Below, piece after piece: positions 1 through 12,729 of a stretch of 64,000 bases of DNA. The notes below the pieces were generated by a model, which had not been told where the DNA came from, searched no databases, and saw nothing but the letters and a program-made list of their open reading frames with translations. This DNA is from Okapia johnstoni. Taxonomy: Eukaryota; Chordata; Mammalia; Artiodactyla; Giraffidae. A program made the position numbers and the translations under genes. The first letter of the stretch is position 1. Each line of letters opens with the position of its first letter. The DNA is taken from NCBI GenBank assembly GCA_024291935.2, contig CM044315.1, positions 76,738,385 to 76,802,384 on the forward strand, given 5' to 3'.

Positions 1-134
1 CCTCTGATCGGCAAGTGCAGAGGGAGCTTCCTGGGTCCTTTGAGTTTCACCCGCACCCCACCTACCCCTGTCCCTGCCCACCTTTCTAGCTCCCACCCTG
101 ATAACTTTGGCCCCTTACTACTGGTGTACCCTTA

Positions 135-330
135 GAGGAGCAGCTCTGCCTCAGTCTCCTCAACTGGAAAATGGAAATAATAGTGCCTACCTTCTAGGCT
201 TTTTGTGAGGATTAAGAGAGTTATCAAGTGTAAGGCTCTTAGAATCTTGGCTGGTGTATAGAAAACAGTATACAAATATCTGAGGGTAGCTATCATTACT
301 ACTGTGATTATGCTTATCATATGCGGTGTG
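135..330 (-). repeat. MIR SINE fragment
   Basis: The + strand reads as an antisense MIR: 'cctcagtctcctcaactgg' followed by an AAATGG, AATAATAGTGCCTACC and GTGAGGATTAAG order, which matches the MIR core and 3' region in reverse. It is diverged and has no intact ends. The short ORF read through it is chance. Confidence 0.75.
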
Positions 331-369
331 CTCTAATCCCAGAGAACATCCTCCTGCTGTTCTGATACT

Positions 370-660
370 TTGTGAAATTCCATCCCTCCACGTCTGCCTT
401 TCATATGCTATTTTCTCTGCCTAAATGCCCTTCCTTGTCTGATCTGTCTGAAAAACCCCTACTCATCCTTCAAGATTCAGCTCAATCTGGTCCATCCTCT
501 CCAACATCCTTAGTGGACGAGTTGACTACCTCCTGACTGTACTGCTTGCTGTGCCTGGGTGGCACTGGGTGTCTATCATGCAGACTGGTACTTTACCCCC
601 TCGCCTGTCTGTCTCCATAGTGATTAATCTACCTCTGTGTCTCTAACATAAGCACAAGTA
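370..660 (+). repeat. Probable L2 LINE 3' fragment
   Basis: The text resembles the L2 3' region in sense orientation: a 'ctgcctaaatgcccttcc' phrase, then 'cctactcatccttcaagatt' and 'cagctcaa'. It is eroded, and the diagnostic final tail is not clear. The family call is tentative. Confidence 0.45.
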
Positions 661-969
661 CTGGGCAGGGGATGTGAGCAATGTTTATTTCTTTTCTTAA
701 GTGTTCCCCTGAGGACAGGAGGGTGTATGTGCAATGGTGATTGTAACACATGGTGATGATGAGCCGCGTGAGGGACAGAGCTGGGGACTCCCGAGAGGGA
801 CAGACCTGATTGAGGTAGAAGAGAATGGAGGTAGGAAATTGGGAAGATGAAGTAATGTTGTGGGCTGTCAGCTATTTCTGCAAGTGCTTTAAAGGTGTGA
901 ATTGTTTTACAGATTCTAGTACAGACTTTTCATCCATGGGCTCATTACACCTGATCATATTTCTGTGTG
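661..969. other. Unique sequence, nothing recognised
   Basis: No repeat, exon or motif that I can defend. Reading frames are short and interrupted. Confidence 0.5.
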
Positions 970-1315
970 GTTTCTCTTGATCAGTTCAGGCTGCTACAAG
1001 AAACTGCCATAGACTGGGGGGCTTTTAAACAAGAAAAATGCATTTCTCGTAGTTCCGGAAGTCCAAGAGTAAGGCACAGGCAAATTCAGCATCTAGTGAG
1101 GGCCTGCTCCCTGGTTTGGAGACAGTTGTCATCTCACTGTGTCCTCACATGAGGAAAGGGCTAAGGGGGCTCTCTGAGCACCAGTCCCATTCCCGAAGGC
1201 TCTACCTAATGACCTAATCACCCCAAAGCCGCACCTCCAAACACCACCACACTGGGGATTAGGTTTTCAAGTATCAGCTTGGGGGAGGGTCATAATCATT
1301 CAGTCGCTATGGTAT
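970..1315 (-). repeat. MLT1-type MaLR LTR, antisense
   Basis: The + strand carries, in order, 'ggctgctacaagaaactgcc', 'atagactggggggctt', 'tctcgtagttccggaagtcc', 'cactgtgtcctcacatg', 'cctaatgacctaatcaccc' and 'ggggattaggttttcaa', and ends near 'cattcagtcgctat'. That is the order of a mammalian MLT1 long terminal repeat read in reverse. It is solo and well diverged, with no internal retroviral sequence nearby. Confidence 0.75.
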
Positions 1316-2413
1316 CTGTCTCTGGATTGGATCCTAGCTTATATACTGAGGCCCCACTTCTCATTGGTCTGATGGGTCAGGTCTAAAGAGAACATCTGCC
1401 TCCCCAGCCTGCCCTGCTTCCCTAGAACAGCCGCTGGAACCGGCTCTGGTTGCCTCTGTGGCCTCGAAGTGCTCTTTGGTTTGCTTGCCTTGATTTCTCA
1501 AGCCGTGTGTGACTGGGAGGGAACATGGGCCATGTGTTTCTGATTTAGCTCCCCTGTGCTCAAAGGCAGTGTGATCTGGAGCGATATCTGATGGCTTTTG
1601 AGCCTCAGAAATATGTTCTCCAAGCCTTCTTTTCCAGCCCCTCTCCCTGCCTTGACAGAAGCAGCCCTCCTGGCTGAGAATTGGTCTCCACAGTCCCAAT
1701 ACTTGGCAAAACTGCCCCCAGCTGGATCTGTGAGCCTAGGAGACTGTGGACATCCAGAAAGGCCAGGGTGACACCAGGGCAGCATCAGTTTCTCTTGGAG
1801 ACACTCCTGCCTGCCTTGGCTGACTGTCCTGGTGGGTAAGTTCACTCTCCAGAGCCCAGTGGTTCTATAGCTCAAAATCAGGAAATATTTTGATGTGTTT
1901 CATGTTTGACAAGTCTTGAGAGTTTTCTTTTTCTTTCTCTTGCTGAACATAGCAGTATCTATCTATTTAGTAAACATTTGCTGAGAACCAACGAAATTCT
2001 GGGCAGTGGAGATATGAGTATATAAAAAACAGCTCCTGTCCTCAAGGAAGGAGAAACAAATGCTTCAGGAGACCATTCCATGCTATAGAATTCTTTTGGG
2101 AAGGCACAGATAAAAGTTTCTTTGGAGGAAGGAGAGAATGAAGGAAGAGGAAGAGAGACCAATCAGGAGTCTTCCCAGAGGCATGGAACCTGTCTGGGAC
2201 CACCGTGAGATGCACACGGGCAGAGTCAGAGTAAGACCCCAGGGACAGGGAACAATTGGGACCAAGAATCACCTGGTTACTAATGAATGAGACCGGGCAT
2301 TGGGATTTTTATGAAAGTAACCGAGGATATCCGCCAGGCTGGGAAAAGTGAGGGCCCACAGTTCTAAATCCCCGTCTGTCTCCAGGCTGATTGCAGCTGA
2401 GCACAGTAATATC
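1316..2413. other. Mostly unique sequence with one weak old repeat
   Basis: No exon recognised. Around 1960-2150 the text 'tagtaaacatttgctgag' followed by 'tcctgtcctcaaggaagg' resembles a widespread ancient mammalian repeat (the 'ttgagcacctactatgtgcc' type), but it is too eroded to name. Two overlapping minus-strand ORFs of 112 and 125 codons at 1361-1875 show no coding signature. Confidence 0.5.
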
Positions 2414-2610
2414 CCCTTCTGGCTCAGTAGTGAGGAATCCACCTGCCAATGCAGGAGACTTGAGTTCGATCCCTGGGTCGGGAAGACCCCCTGAGGAGAA
2501 AATGGCAACCCACTCCAGTATTCTTGCCTGAAAAATTCCATGGACAGAGGAGCCTGGCGGGCTCTAGTCCATACGGTCCCAGTGAGTCAGACACAACTGA
2601 GCACGCATGC
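2414..2610 (+). repeat. Bov-tA/Bov-A SINE
   Basis: Near-complete ruminant tRNA-derived SINE: a 'ctggctcag' start, the B-box 'gagttcgatccctgggtcgg', then 'gcaacccactccagtattc', 'ccatggacagaggagcctgg' and 'gagtcagacacaactgagc'. The tRNA-like head is a relic of the SINE and not a tRNA gene. No clear target-site duplication. Confidence 0.93.
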
Positions 2611-3515
2611 AATGTTCTTCTCTTCAAGTTTACAAAGCAGCATCCCCCTCGTGATCTCAGTGAGCTCTTCCCTCTGTCCTTCCTCTCTTCATTCAAAAGT
2701 GTTTCCTTAGCGCGAGCCCTGTGTCTGGTGCTGTTAGACTCTGGGAACGGTGATGGGCCAGGTCAGCAGGTCTCAGCTTCGTAAAGTGTCTAATTCAGGA
2801 TTCACATCACTTTAAAACTAAAGAATGATACTATGCCTCTAGGTACCAAATGGTTCCTGGGGACGGCTGAGTTTCTCCATGTTGATGTTTTCTGTGAAAT
2901 AGTTTCCTTCCCCCCATTTCACATTAGAAAAGAATTCAAGAAAAAGAAGCAAGGAGGTGGTGTTTTCCGGGTGAGCTAGTTTACCTCCGATCTACTTCTG
3001 ATAAAAGCATTTCCTTTCTCTGCCCTTGAGGTACTAAGGGAAGTCAAACTCCATTTAAGGCCTCCAGAATTGGAACCTCCCAAGCATTTTGCCCCTAATA
3101 AAGCATCACTCTCAGTGGTTCATCTCCAAAAGTTTTGTTATTGATTCCAGCCATGTTTTGCAACACTCTTATTTGCTCATATTTAAAAACAGAACATTTC
3201 ATGTTGGCTTTTTTTTAGCCCGATTTCTTGTTGTTTCCCACATATTTCCAGTGAATGAAGAGATTAGAGGGTGCATCGGCTTTTTTTCATGAAGGACGAA
3301 AGTTAAACATCCTGTTCTAACTGTGGAGAAAAATTCAGGTTTCTGGAATCCATTAAAACCCAAAATGTCACAGGAAAGTTATTCTGGAGCCTGCAAAAAC
3401 ACAATTTTACACTTCTGATGTCCACTGGGCTTGTTTGCCTGTCCTTGGAAGGAATCACCATTTTCTTTCTTCACTCCCTCCATCCTTCCCTCTTCCTTTC
3501 AGAAAGATGGAAGGA
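2611..3515. other. Unique sequence, nothing recognised
   Basis: AT-moderate sequence without a repeat or exon that I can name. Short T-runs and a few small ORFs only. Confidence 0.45.
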
Positions 3516-3650
3516 AGCCAATATATGTAATGCTAAGTGCTTTGCAAACATTATCTTATTTAATCCTCTCGACAGCAACCCCGAAGCTCAGAAAAGCTGA
3601 TGAACTTGACCCAGGTTGCCCAGCAAGGAAACGCCAGATGCAGCCTTCAT
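3516..3650 (+). repeat. MIR SINE fragment
   Basis: 'ctaagtgctttgcaaacatt', 'atcttatttaatcctc', 'gacagcaaccccgaag' and 'ctgatgaacttgacccagg' follow the MIR core in sense orientation. Diverged, without ends. Confidence 0.75.
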
Positions 3651-4872
3651 CGTGCTGCATCTTTAGTTACATGGTCCCTCACGTCCACCAATGACTTACA
3701 GTTTACACCCTGATGCCATGCCATTTTTTTTTCCATTTTGTAGAAAAGGATGTTGGTGTAAGCCAGAAAAGGACCGACGTTTTCTCCTTCTCTCTCAGCT
3801 AAAGACCATGTTTTCTCATTTGTAAGTGGATGTGCCACTGCAAACATTACAGCCAAGAATGATTTCAGAGCATCTGGGTCCATGATCCGGGGCAGCTCTG
3901 TAAATGCAGTTGTCATTACACATTCTACTTCCTTGCAGGAGACAGGCAGGTGGCTCTGAAGTCTGACGGTAGAACTGAGTGTGGGGAAACCTCTTACCAG
4001 CTGGTGAGGGGCCGATTGGCTGTGACAGGGCCTGAGAGTGAGGGTCTAGCTGGCTGCAGCCTTGCAGTCAGATCTGGGCCTTTGAAATCCACTAATAGCC
4101 CATTCCTGGACGTTGAGGCCCCCGGGGCCTTTCAGCCTGCCTTCATTTGGGCGCTTGTTAGAAAGTCAGGGGATAACAGGCTTGGACGGGAAGGGTGGGA
4201 TGGAGAGGGGTCCACTGAATTGCATCACAGGCACAGCCAAGTTCTCAAGCACAGGAGGAACACAGCCAAGGGGCCTCCTCTGGCGTATCCTTCACCCTCA
4301 TCCCAGCAAGTGCCTTGGGAATTTTCCAGGATTCTCCTGGACTAGGCAGAGTTGGGAGGTCTGTGCTGGTGACAGTGGGATTGTCCGGGCCGCTAACTGG
4401 TTCAGAAGCATCACGGGACAGCATCCCTCTCCCAGCGCAAGAGCCCTCATCTCCAGGAAGTAGGCATGACGGGCCCCCTTGCCTCACAGTATCCTTGGAG
4501 AAAGGAAAGTGTAGAGAAACAGTCAAGACTTCCAGAGTCAAATTATGTCTCTTGAGCCTTCTCTGATCTCCCAGGAAGTAATACTCCCTTTTGAGGCTTA
4601 CATAGTAATTCATTCTCTTTGCTCTTGACAGTCTTAGCCAGCCCTGAGCTGAACTAACTGGCTTGTGTCTGCCTCCCTCAGACCGTGAGTTCAGATGCTG
4701 AATTTAGAACTTCGGTTTGCATAGTTCTGCCTGTTGTCTGATGTTTTCGATGTCAAGGCTGATTGCCTGCCAGATAAGAATCTTGCAAGCATGCGAGCAG
4801 AGTTCACCTTCCCCTTCACAGGGCTTATGTGAATGAGTTCCTTGAGCTATGATGAGGCTTAACAATTGTCAT
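3651..4872. other. Unique sequence, nothing recognised
   Basis: No exon with paired splice signals and coding bias was found. Overlapping ORFs in several frames and both strands at 3950-4613 point to stop-poor GC-rich DNA and not to a gene. Confidence 0.45.
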
Positions 4873-5084
4873 AGCTTCCTAGGTAGCTCAAATGATAAAG
4901 AATCTGCCTGCAATACAGGAGACCTGAGTTCGATCCCTGAGTTGGGAAGATCCCCTGGAGAAGAGAATAGCAACCCACTCTGGTGTTCTTGCCTGGAGAA
5001 TTCCATGGACAGAGGAGCCTGGAGGGCTATAGTCCAGGGAATCACAAAGAGCCAGACAAGACTGAGCAACTAACACTTTCACTT
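4873..5084 (+). repeat. Bov-tA/Bov-A SINE
   Basis: Complete-looking copy: 'agcttcctaggtagctcaaa', 'aaagaatctgcctgcaatac', B-box 'gagttcgatccctgagttgg', 'ccatggacagaggagcctgg' and the end 'gagcaactaacactttcact'. Moderately diverged. Confidence 0.93.
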
Positions 5085-7635
5085 AAGTGATCATAAGTCA
5101 TGCGGTGTGCCAGGCTGTTTAGGTCCAGACCTCATTTCACTTTTAGTTCTTACACAGTCCTTAGCATCTCCCGTCAAATAGAAAGAGACTGAAGGAGTGA
5201 AAGTAGCCATCAGTATGTGGCAAGTTGAGATTTGAGCCCCAGACCTGACAGCTTCCTAACCCACAGTGCACAGTAGCATCCTTCCAGCTCCCAAGAGCGT
5301 CTGCCTCTCTCACTAGTCTGCATGTTTATTCTGGCCGTGGTCTGCCCAGAATTATCGCCACCATGGGAAGGAAGTGACAGGGGCCCAGGATGCTGAAAGG
5401 CCATTAGAAACCGACTGGTGCAAACTTGTTCCTTGACCAGTGAGAAAATAAGTCTCAGAGAGGGGGTGGGGACCAGAGCGGGAGCCAGTGTCCCGACTTC
5501 TCTTCTGAATTCCCACAAGCCTGTTTCCTGGACTCTGGGACACTGCCCAGGCCATAAAATTTTATTCTTTCCCATAAAGGTGAACCGTCAAATGTCTAAC
5601 GAAATTCCATTTAATCATTAAACCTTGGGTGAAGTTTGTTGGGAACGTGAGTGAATAAAGAGTCCGCCAGCAGGTCTGAGTACCGGTGATGGGGTGGACT
5701 TCAGTCCCCATAAACCTGAACTTTGGAGAGGGAGGCCCTGAGGTTGGCTCGCAGGAAGAGAGACAGTGAAGAAAGGAGGCCTGGCGGTGGTGGGAAGCCC
5801 ACCAGGGAGGAGAGGTCAGGCCTCCTTTCCCGAACACCTCCTGGTTTCCTGATTCCTGCTGCAAGCCAAGGGGATGTCCTCTCAGAAGGGAGGGCTGGGA
5901 CAGAGTGTGATGCTGAAGGAGGCTGGGATCTCACAGAGGTGTTGTTTAAAGAGAGGCACTTCCCCAGGAAAGGGGCAGATTGCTAGGCCTTGTGCCCAGA
6001 AACCCCTGTAGCCTCCTCTCCCACAGCAGTCAGGCCTTCCTGCAGATCTGGCCTGCCCCACCGTGATCTGAGAGCAATGAGGCCAAGGCCAGGCATCTGG
6101 CCCCACGTGGTGTGCATGGGGTATGGGGGATGAGATTCAGGAATGACTGTTGAACAGGAAAGGGGAGGACCAGAGGCCGCTGGGGTACCTGTGCCCAACC
6201 CGTGAAGAGAGAAGAGAAGGGCAGGCTTTCCTTCTGGGCAGATGACAATGGGCAGGTTCCCCCATGACAGCATGCTTGACTCTGGCAAAGGTCACTTGGG
6301 ACAGGTCTGTGACAGCCTCTGCCTGGAGCTGGCAGACTTGCCCCTCTGGGAGCAAGGTACCAAGGGGAAGGGCGGCTCCCCTTGACCCTCAGTTCCACGT
6401 GCTGTGTTACCCCGGCACGCCTCTTTCCCTCTCTGAGTCTCAGGTTCTTTATTTGTGACATGGAGACAGTGCTACCCACCTGCGAGGGCCGTCATGCCAG
6501 TTGATGCCATGATGTGGGATGCCTGGTTCAGGAAGCGGGATTCTGCCAACTGCTATTGTTGTTATTGGCCAGATGAGGCCAAGTCTTAGTGCTACCTTGG
6601 CCTCTTGGATGGCTTTGTTAGAGAGCTGTTTTTGGTAGAAAAAAGAAGTGCCACTTCCAATTACCGAGAAGTTCTGATTCTTCCCCTTGGTGTGTCGTTT
6701 CTGTAGTAAACATGCAACTTTTGTGAGAGTCAAAGAGAGCAGACGGAAGGTGGTTTTGCTACATGGTGGAGTGTGTAACTCATGGCTCATGTCCTCGACT
6801 CATGCCACGTACAGGCATTTGTCCAGCCTGCACTGTGCCATGTTCTCCATGGTTCCTGGACACACCCAAAGGTACAGCCTTTCCCCTGGGAAAGCTCACA
6901 GTTTGGGCCCATCAGCACATGGGGTGGTCCCTGTGACAGTGATGTCCCCTGGTGGGCCCGGGGAGGCTGGGGGCTGACAGGGTCCTTGGCGTTGAAGTGG
7001 ATGCTGCAGGGTGAACCGGAGCCTGACCATGGGCAGTAGGGGTGGGCACGCCAGGCAGGGTGCTGCCTGCTCACAGCACTGGGAGACAGGAAAGGCATTT
7101 AGGGGAGTTGCCAGCCCACACCGGGAGGCCACATTCACACACGCCTTGGGACTGGGCTGATGAGACCTGCAGGAGAAGGGCAGAGCCTCCAGTCTGCCTG
7201 GAACTCTTGAACTTTCTCCCGCACCTCGGGGCTGGCCAGCAGAGGCTCCTGAACAAGATGGGAGCTCTTCTCAGGGAAGACAAATGGGCCTTCAGTGGGC
7301 AGTGAGGAGGGAGGCCTTCGAGTTAATTGGGAGGGAGAGTCGGGGAATCACAGCCGGGAGCAGAGCAACACGAGCCTGCGGAGGATGGTGGTGGTGGAAC
7401 AGGAGAGGAGAGACCAGCCTCGTACAGCATTTCTGAAAAAAAAACAAACCCTCAGAACTTGCCAGTGAGCTGCTCAGAGATGGAGAAGGGAAAGAAGAGG
7501 TGAAGGTGATGCCTTGGTCCCTACCTTTTTGCCAATTCTTTACTTGGTAGGAAATGTGGAAACCCAGGCAGGGCTAAGCTGGGAGTGTTGAGCAGGGTGA
7601 GGACGGGAGATGGAGGTGTTGGAGACCAGTGACCA
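5085..7635. other. Unique sequence, nothing recognised
   Basis: No repeat family named with confidence. A small AT-rich patch at about 5555-5680 (many AATTTTATT/TTAATCATTAA words) stands out but has no diagnostic structure. ORFs up to 149 codons occur on both strands, overlap each other and look random. Confidence 0.45.
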
Positions 7636-7639
7636 CACG

Positions 7640-7865
7640 AACAGCTGCTTGGTGCCAGCTTGGTGCTTAGCACAGGCCTCCCTACCCCCAGCACACACAG
7701 TGGTATTGCGCTCGACTTTTACAGTAACCCCAAGTGGAAGATTTCATGTCCAACTTGCAGATAAGGAAACTGAGGCTCAGAGAGGTCAATGATTTGCTCA
7801 AGGACACACAGCTGCGAGTGGGAAAGCTAAGATTTCAACACAGGTCTGGCTGCTCACTGCCTTCG
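7640..7865 (+). repeat. MIR SINE, near full length
   Basis: Good sense-strand MIR: 'ttggtgcttagcacaggc', 'acagtaaccccaagtgg', 'cagataaggaaactgaggct', 'cagagaggtcaatgatttgc', 'aaggacacacagctgcgag' and 'gatttcaacacaggtctggc'. This is one of the best-preserved MIR copies in the window. Confidence 0.88.
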
Positions 7866-8124
7866 TGAGGTAACCCCATCAGTACCTCCAGTCCTGCCCC
7901 CTCTCAGCTGGAAGCAGGGTCTCTGTCTGGGTCACCTCACCATGTCTCCAGGAGATGCTGCCATGTGAATTTTGAATGCAGCTCCTAGGTGGAAAAAATC
8001 CAGTGGGGCACCGTCTGTTCCTAACAAATAAACAGAGATTGCTTCAAACCACTCTGGGAAAAAACCACAGATACAGGAGGAAGGAAATCTTGAGAAAATC
8101 GTGTCATTTTCCTTAGCTTAGACC

Positions 8125-8375
8125 AGCTTCAGCACTATTGGTGTTTTAGGTGGATCATTCTTCGTTGTGGACACTGTCCTGTGCCCTGTAGGATATTGTA
8201 CAGCATCCCTGGCCTCTACCAGGAATAGAAGATGCCCAATTCTTCTACCAGGTATAGAAAATACTCTTAGTGGAGTATTCCACCCCCCATTTATGACAAC
8301 TAAAAATGCCCTCAAACAATGTTTCCTAGGAAGGTGGAGGCAGAGAAAATTGCCCCCAGATTGAGAATCATGGTT
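8125..8375 (-). repeat. MER5-type hAT-Charlie DNA transposon fossil
   Basis: The + strand reads 'cagcactattggtgttttag', 'tggacactgtcctgtgccct', 'tacagcatccctggcctct' and 'ttgcccccagattgagaatc', which matches MER5A/B read in reverse. This is a non-autonomous hAT element with no transposase. A small internal rearrangement repeats the 'taccaggaatagaa' / 'taccaggtatagaa' words. Confidence 0.78.
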
Positions 8376-11300
8376 GTAGATAATCAAAGAATTTCAACCT
8401 GGAAGGGAACATTGGGGTCACCTAGGTCAGACCAGCTGTCGCATGGGAGGGTTGAAAGATACTCCCCAAAGCTAGCATTCCATCGGTCTATGAGACCCTC
8501 GGTTTACTAGGAAGATGCTGGGACCAGAGGAGAGGAGGGTGCCTGCTGTCACTCAAGAGTCTGGAACTCTTCACTTCTTCACATCATCTGTAACAAGGCT
8601 TCAGAGGCTGGAACTGTTTCCTTCCAGGCTCAAGTCCCTGGCTAGCCTATCAGGGGTGCCTAGCCCTGTGCCAGGTGCTGGGAGGTGCTGGTTAAGAGGT
8701 AGAGGGGAGGAGGAGACAGGACTGCTCCAGACAGTTCCGCTTAGCGCGGGTTACAGGCTGGCTGCACATGACCAGAAGAGCTTGTGCAGCTGTCTGTGCA
8801 GGCCTGGAGGGGCTGCAGGTCATGGCGGGAAAGAATTCTTGGAGAAAGGAGATTTAAGCTGAGCCTTTGCGAAGAGGAAGGAGTGTTGAAGGAGGGGAGG
8901 CAGTGATGTGAGTCAGCTCAGATCCCCTTGCACTTAGCTCTCCAGGAGAGTGGGAGCCACAGGACTCCAAGGACCAGGGCCTGTTTTCTGCAGCATCACG
9001 TCCCCAACACCTGAGCCAGGATGCTGCAGGGGCTCCCGGAAAGGCCGTCTGACTAGGCGAGTCATGTCTTCATCCCACTGCATCCCCAGCTGAGCCAGGC
9101 CTCCCTGACCCGCGTTTCCACCTGTCAGCAGGGCCCCCCCACCCAGGGTTGTGTGAGGGCTGAATGAGATCAGGAGCCCCGAGAGTTTGGTTAACCACAA
9201 AGAGTTGCCCAGCGTGAGGAATGATGGTTATCACACCGAGTGGGGTGAGATCAGCACTGAGACAGAAGCATCAGGACTGGAAGGGGCTGAGAACTTGACC
9301 CCTGGGGGAGCAGCCGGGTGGAGCCTCTTGCCATTTGGGCAGGTGGGGGTGGTGGGGAACCAGCCACCCTGGGCCAAGCAGCGTGATCCCCGCTTCTCCA
9401 CCTACGTGGACCACTCTTCTACCCTGCCTGGCTCTTTCCGAGCACCTGCTGGTGCATGCAGAAGCCTCCGTGACCCCAGGGCCAGGCCAGAAAGGGGCTG
9501 CTGCAGGAAGACTGCTGAATTCCACGGCCAAAGCTTTACAAGTCAAAACCAAGGCCAGCAATGCCCGGGGGCCCATGAATCTATTCTCAGACACAGTTGT
9601 TGAGAGGAGGTATTATAAGTGGGGTTGGGAAGCTGATTCTGGATGCAGGGCCTGGGGCCCGACTCAAGCTTGCCTAGACCAGCTAGGCTGGGCGGGCCCT
9701 TGGTCACTATATTCATTTCCCAGTCAGGTGTGGCTGGCTCTGGATAACCACCAGGACCACAGCGCTGGCAGTGGGAGGGCAACCAGAGGTGGAGTGGGGG
9801 GCAGGCCGAATGGCAGGAGGAAGAGAAAGAAAGGAAGAATGGGAAGCAAAAGAGTCAGGCCCGCAAAGCCAGGTCTGCTGGAATGAAGGGACAGACAGCC
9901 TTGTGTCTGAGAAAATGGTGAACTCCCATCAGGAGCCCCACGGCTCCTCACCGAGCTTGCCTGGCTGCAAAAACCACCTCCCAGCAGGCTCGAGGAGCCT
10001 GTGTGTTGGGGATTGAGGGGACAGTGTATGTGTGTGGACGGGGGGGCGGGAGGTAGTTGTGGCTGCTTTGGGTTTAGGGAGCAGACAGGGTCACCGCCCT
10101 GACCAAGTCACCTCAGTCCCCCTCCCAGTCTGGAGCTCCCCCCTGAGGGAGCTCTCAATCCCTACCCCTCCAGTCCCTACCCGGCCACCAATCTGAGGCC
10201 CTTCCCCAGGGTGCCTGCAGGCTCAGCCCCTCCCGGAAGGCAAAGGGGAGTCTTTGGTTTCTGGCAGGTTCCTGGAAGGTCTGTGGCAGCTCACTGCCCA
10301 CCAGTGCAGGATAAGGCTGAGTAAAGACCCCAGGGGCTTCGGGGCTGGGAGGTCATGTTAGAATCTGACCCTGCATTTCAGAGCTGGGTGAATTTTGGAA
10401 GTTGCTTCCCCCTTTTGAGCTCACCCACGTTGACTGACACAGGGGAGGAGAGTTCTTAATTTGCAGGCTGTTAGAGTGTTCAATGAGAAATAAAGTTCTT
10501 GCCGCAGTGTCGCATGTAGACACTGGTAGCAGCAGTTACCATTGGCTGGGCAGCAATATGTGACATAATGATGCTGAGAGAAGTAAAGGACGGTCCCCAC
10601 GTCCAGGGAGCCAACCCCCTAGAGGAAAGGGCAGGGCCCCAGGGAGAGTTCGCTTCTGTCCTCTCCTCCTTTGTGCATTCTTGGGGGCCTTCTCTGTGCC
10701 TTTCCTGTCCTGGATGCTGGGATCAGCCCAGATGCCCTAGGAGGTCACCTGGAGAGACAGGTGTACCATCAGGCCTCAGGCACAGGGGTCAGGAGGGAGC
10801 TGGAGGGATACCCAGGAAGGTACTGAGGAGGGGTCTGTGGCCCTGTGCCTGAAAGCCTGAGTAGGAGGATGCCGGGCGGGTGTGCACAGTAGAGCAAGGC
10901 TGAATCTACAACTGTGGTCTGGCCTCAAGCTCCAATATCTGAGTCAGGTACCAGCAAAGTCTGAACACAAAAGCAGCAGCCTTGGGGCTTCAAGAAGGGG
11001 TCAGGCCCAGGACCCAAGTAGGTCCCTGATTAGGAAGTGCCTCCTCATGCCCAGGTATGAGAGAAGGAGAGGGCACTTGAAGAAAATCCTTGTCTTCCAC
11101 CAAGACTGACCACTTAGACGCAGAGGGTGCCTTTATGATATTCAAATCCAAAGCCCAGTCCAAAGTTGGAACTTTGCCAAAATGGCCAAAAGTCTATTCA
11201 GACACCATCTCTGAGCCCTGGAGGAGCTCTGAGTGACAGCCCCTACTGCATAGAAACAGCAGAGAGCCACTGGTACTTTCTACTTTTTACTTTTCCTTCT

Positions 11301-12229
11301 CCTTTCCAGGCTCACCACTCCCCACCCACCTCTGTCCCCACCCGCCGGGTGCAGACCTCCTCATTTATCAAGATAAAATCCATCAAAGTCTCTGGGAGGG
11401 AGGAGCATAAAAAGAGTTTGCGGGGTAATAAATCTGCTTTACCATCAGCGGAATTCATCCCAGACTGTGCTCTTTGAAAGCAGAGACTGCCAACAGGACA
11501 GTGCAACCGGGGCATGGGGGTGGGTGTGTGGGAGCAGGGACACAGTTCAGAGTCCTGGACTTAACAGCTGGGTATCTGGCTGTGTGGGGGAGCACAGGCC
11601 ATCAGTGGCAGAATTGGGTCTAGAACCAAGGGTGGAATTTCAGTCCCGCTCCCGTCTGCGTTCCCAAGGTCAACGGAGACAGCTCCCTAAGCCCAGAATT
11701 ATATATGAGAGCTAATGACACTCATCCACTTAGTCCCTTCATCATTCACATGTGCTCGTTCATTTTTATGTCACTCTCTTCTGCATCTGTCACTAATGTT
11801 TACTGTGCACCTACTATTTGCCAGCACAGAGCCTGCAGCAGGGCAGCAGAAGGGGCATCTGGGCCCATCGGAGCAGGGGAAAGACCTCAGAGCAGGGGCA
11901 GGGAGCACTCCATACTGTGTGAGGGGGGCATGAGCAGAAGAGGACAGAGGTCCTATCCATTCTTCCGTCTCGCCCCAGCAGAGAACGCCAAGCCTGTGTT
12001 TATAGGGGAAGGAGATATTGGGCTGCCTTGGTAACCCTCACTCAGGCTGATCAGCATTTAAGGGGACTTTCTTTGTTTGTGTCCAGCCACACACTCAGAA
12101 AGTGGCTTGTGCATTCTCCAGGGAAAGTGGCTTCCCTTCTTCTGTCTCTCTTCCTCGTGATAGTTTAGTGAAAACAGTACAGACCAGGGGCTGGGAGCTG
12201 TCCATCAAGTGAACAAAGAAAGCATACTC
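8376..12229. other. Mostly unique sequence, no exon recognised
   Basis: About 3.8 kb without a clear interspersed repeat. Faint old-repeat phrases occur near 8815-8890 and 11735-11860. Overlapping ORFs (138 and 183 codons at 9187-9886) lack splice context and coding bias. The most conserved-looking patch is described separately at 11330-11480. Confidence 0.45.
11330..11480. promoter_or_regulatory. Candidate conserved non-coding element
   Basis: AT-rich island with ordered motif-like words: a GATA-type 'agataa' at 11371-11376, a TCF/LEF-type 'atcaaag' at 11382-11388, then 'cataaaaagag' and 'gtaataaatctgctttacc'. It sits in GC-richer unique DNA and matches no repeat I know. Function is inferred from texture alone. 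It needs alignment to other mammals. Confidence 0.25.
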
Positions 12230-12685
12230 TGTCCCTGTGATGGAGCACGATGTGGCGGTTAGAATGAATGACCTACATGTGTCAACATGGGTAAATCTCA
12301 CTTACATAATATTGGGTTAAAAAGGCAAATCAGAGAACAATACGTGCAGTCTTCTACCACTTATGCAAATCTAAAGAAGGAACAATATTGCATATTGTTT
12401 ATGCACACACATGCATGTAATAAAAGAATAAGAATACAGACAAAAAGGATACGGCCCAAACTCAGAAGTGATTACCTCTGGGGGGGAAGAGAGGTGAATG
12501 GGATCAAGGAGGGGGCAAGGGGACTTCTGATGCTATAATTTTATTTATTTTAAAACATATGTGAAGCAAAGATGAGAGAAGATCAGTGTGTGTTAAATCT
12601 CAGTGGTAAATACATAGGTATTTGCTAGGTTCTCTGTACTTTTCTGTTGGTTTGAAATATTTCATTAAAAAAATAAGATGTTTAA
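12230..12685 (+). repeat. Old L1 (L1M-type) 3' end
   Basis: Sense-strand order 'tgtcaacatgggtaaatctc', 'cttacataatattggg', 'gtgattacctctgggggg', 'ggacttctgatgctataatt' and a terminal 'atttcattaaaaaaataag' resembles the 3' end of old mammalian L1M elements, closing with an A-rich tail. No reverse-transcriptase part remains. Confidence 0.6.
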
Positions 12686-12729
12686 ACAAAACCCAGACAG
12701 TCTGACTCAAAAACCCACATGAACCGCAG

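Noticed and set aside
2414..2610. tRNA-like head with B-box 'gttcgatccc' in this and other Bov SINEs
   Set aside because: No cloverleaf can be closed. These are SINE heads derived from tRNA and not tRNA genes.
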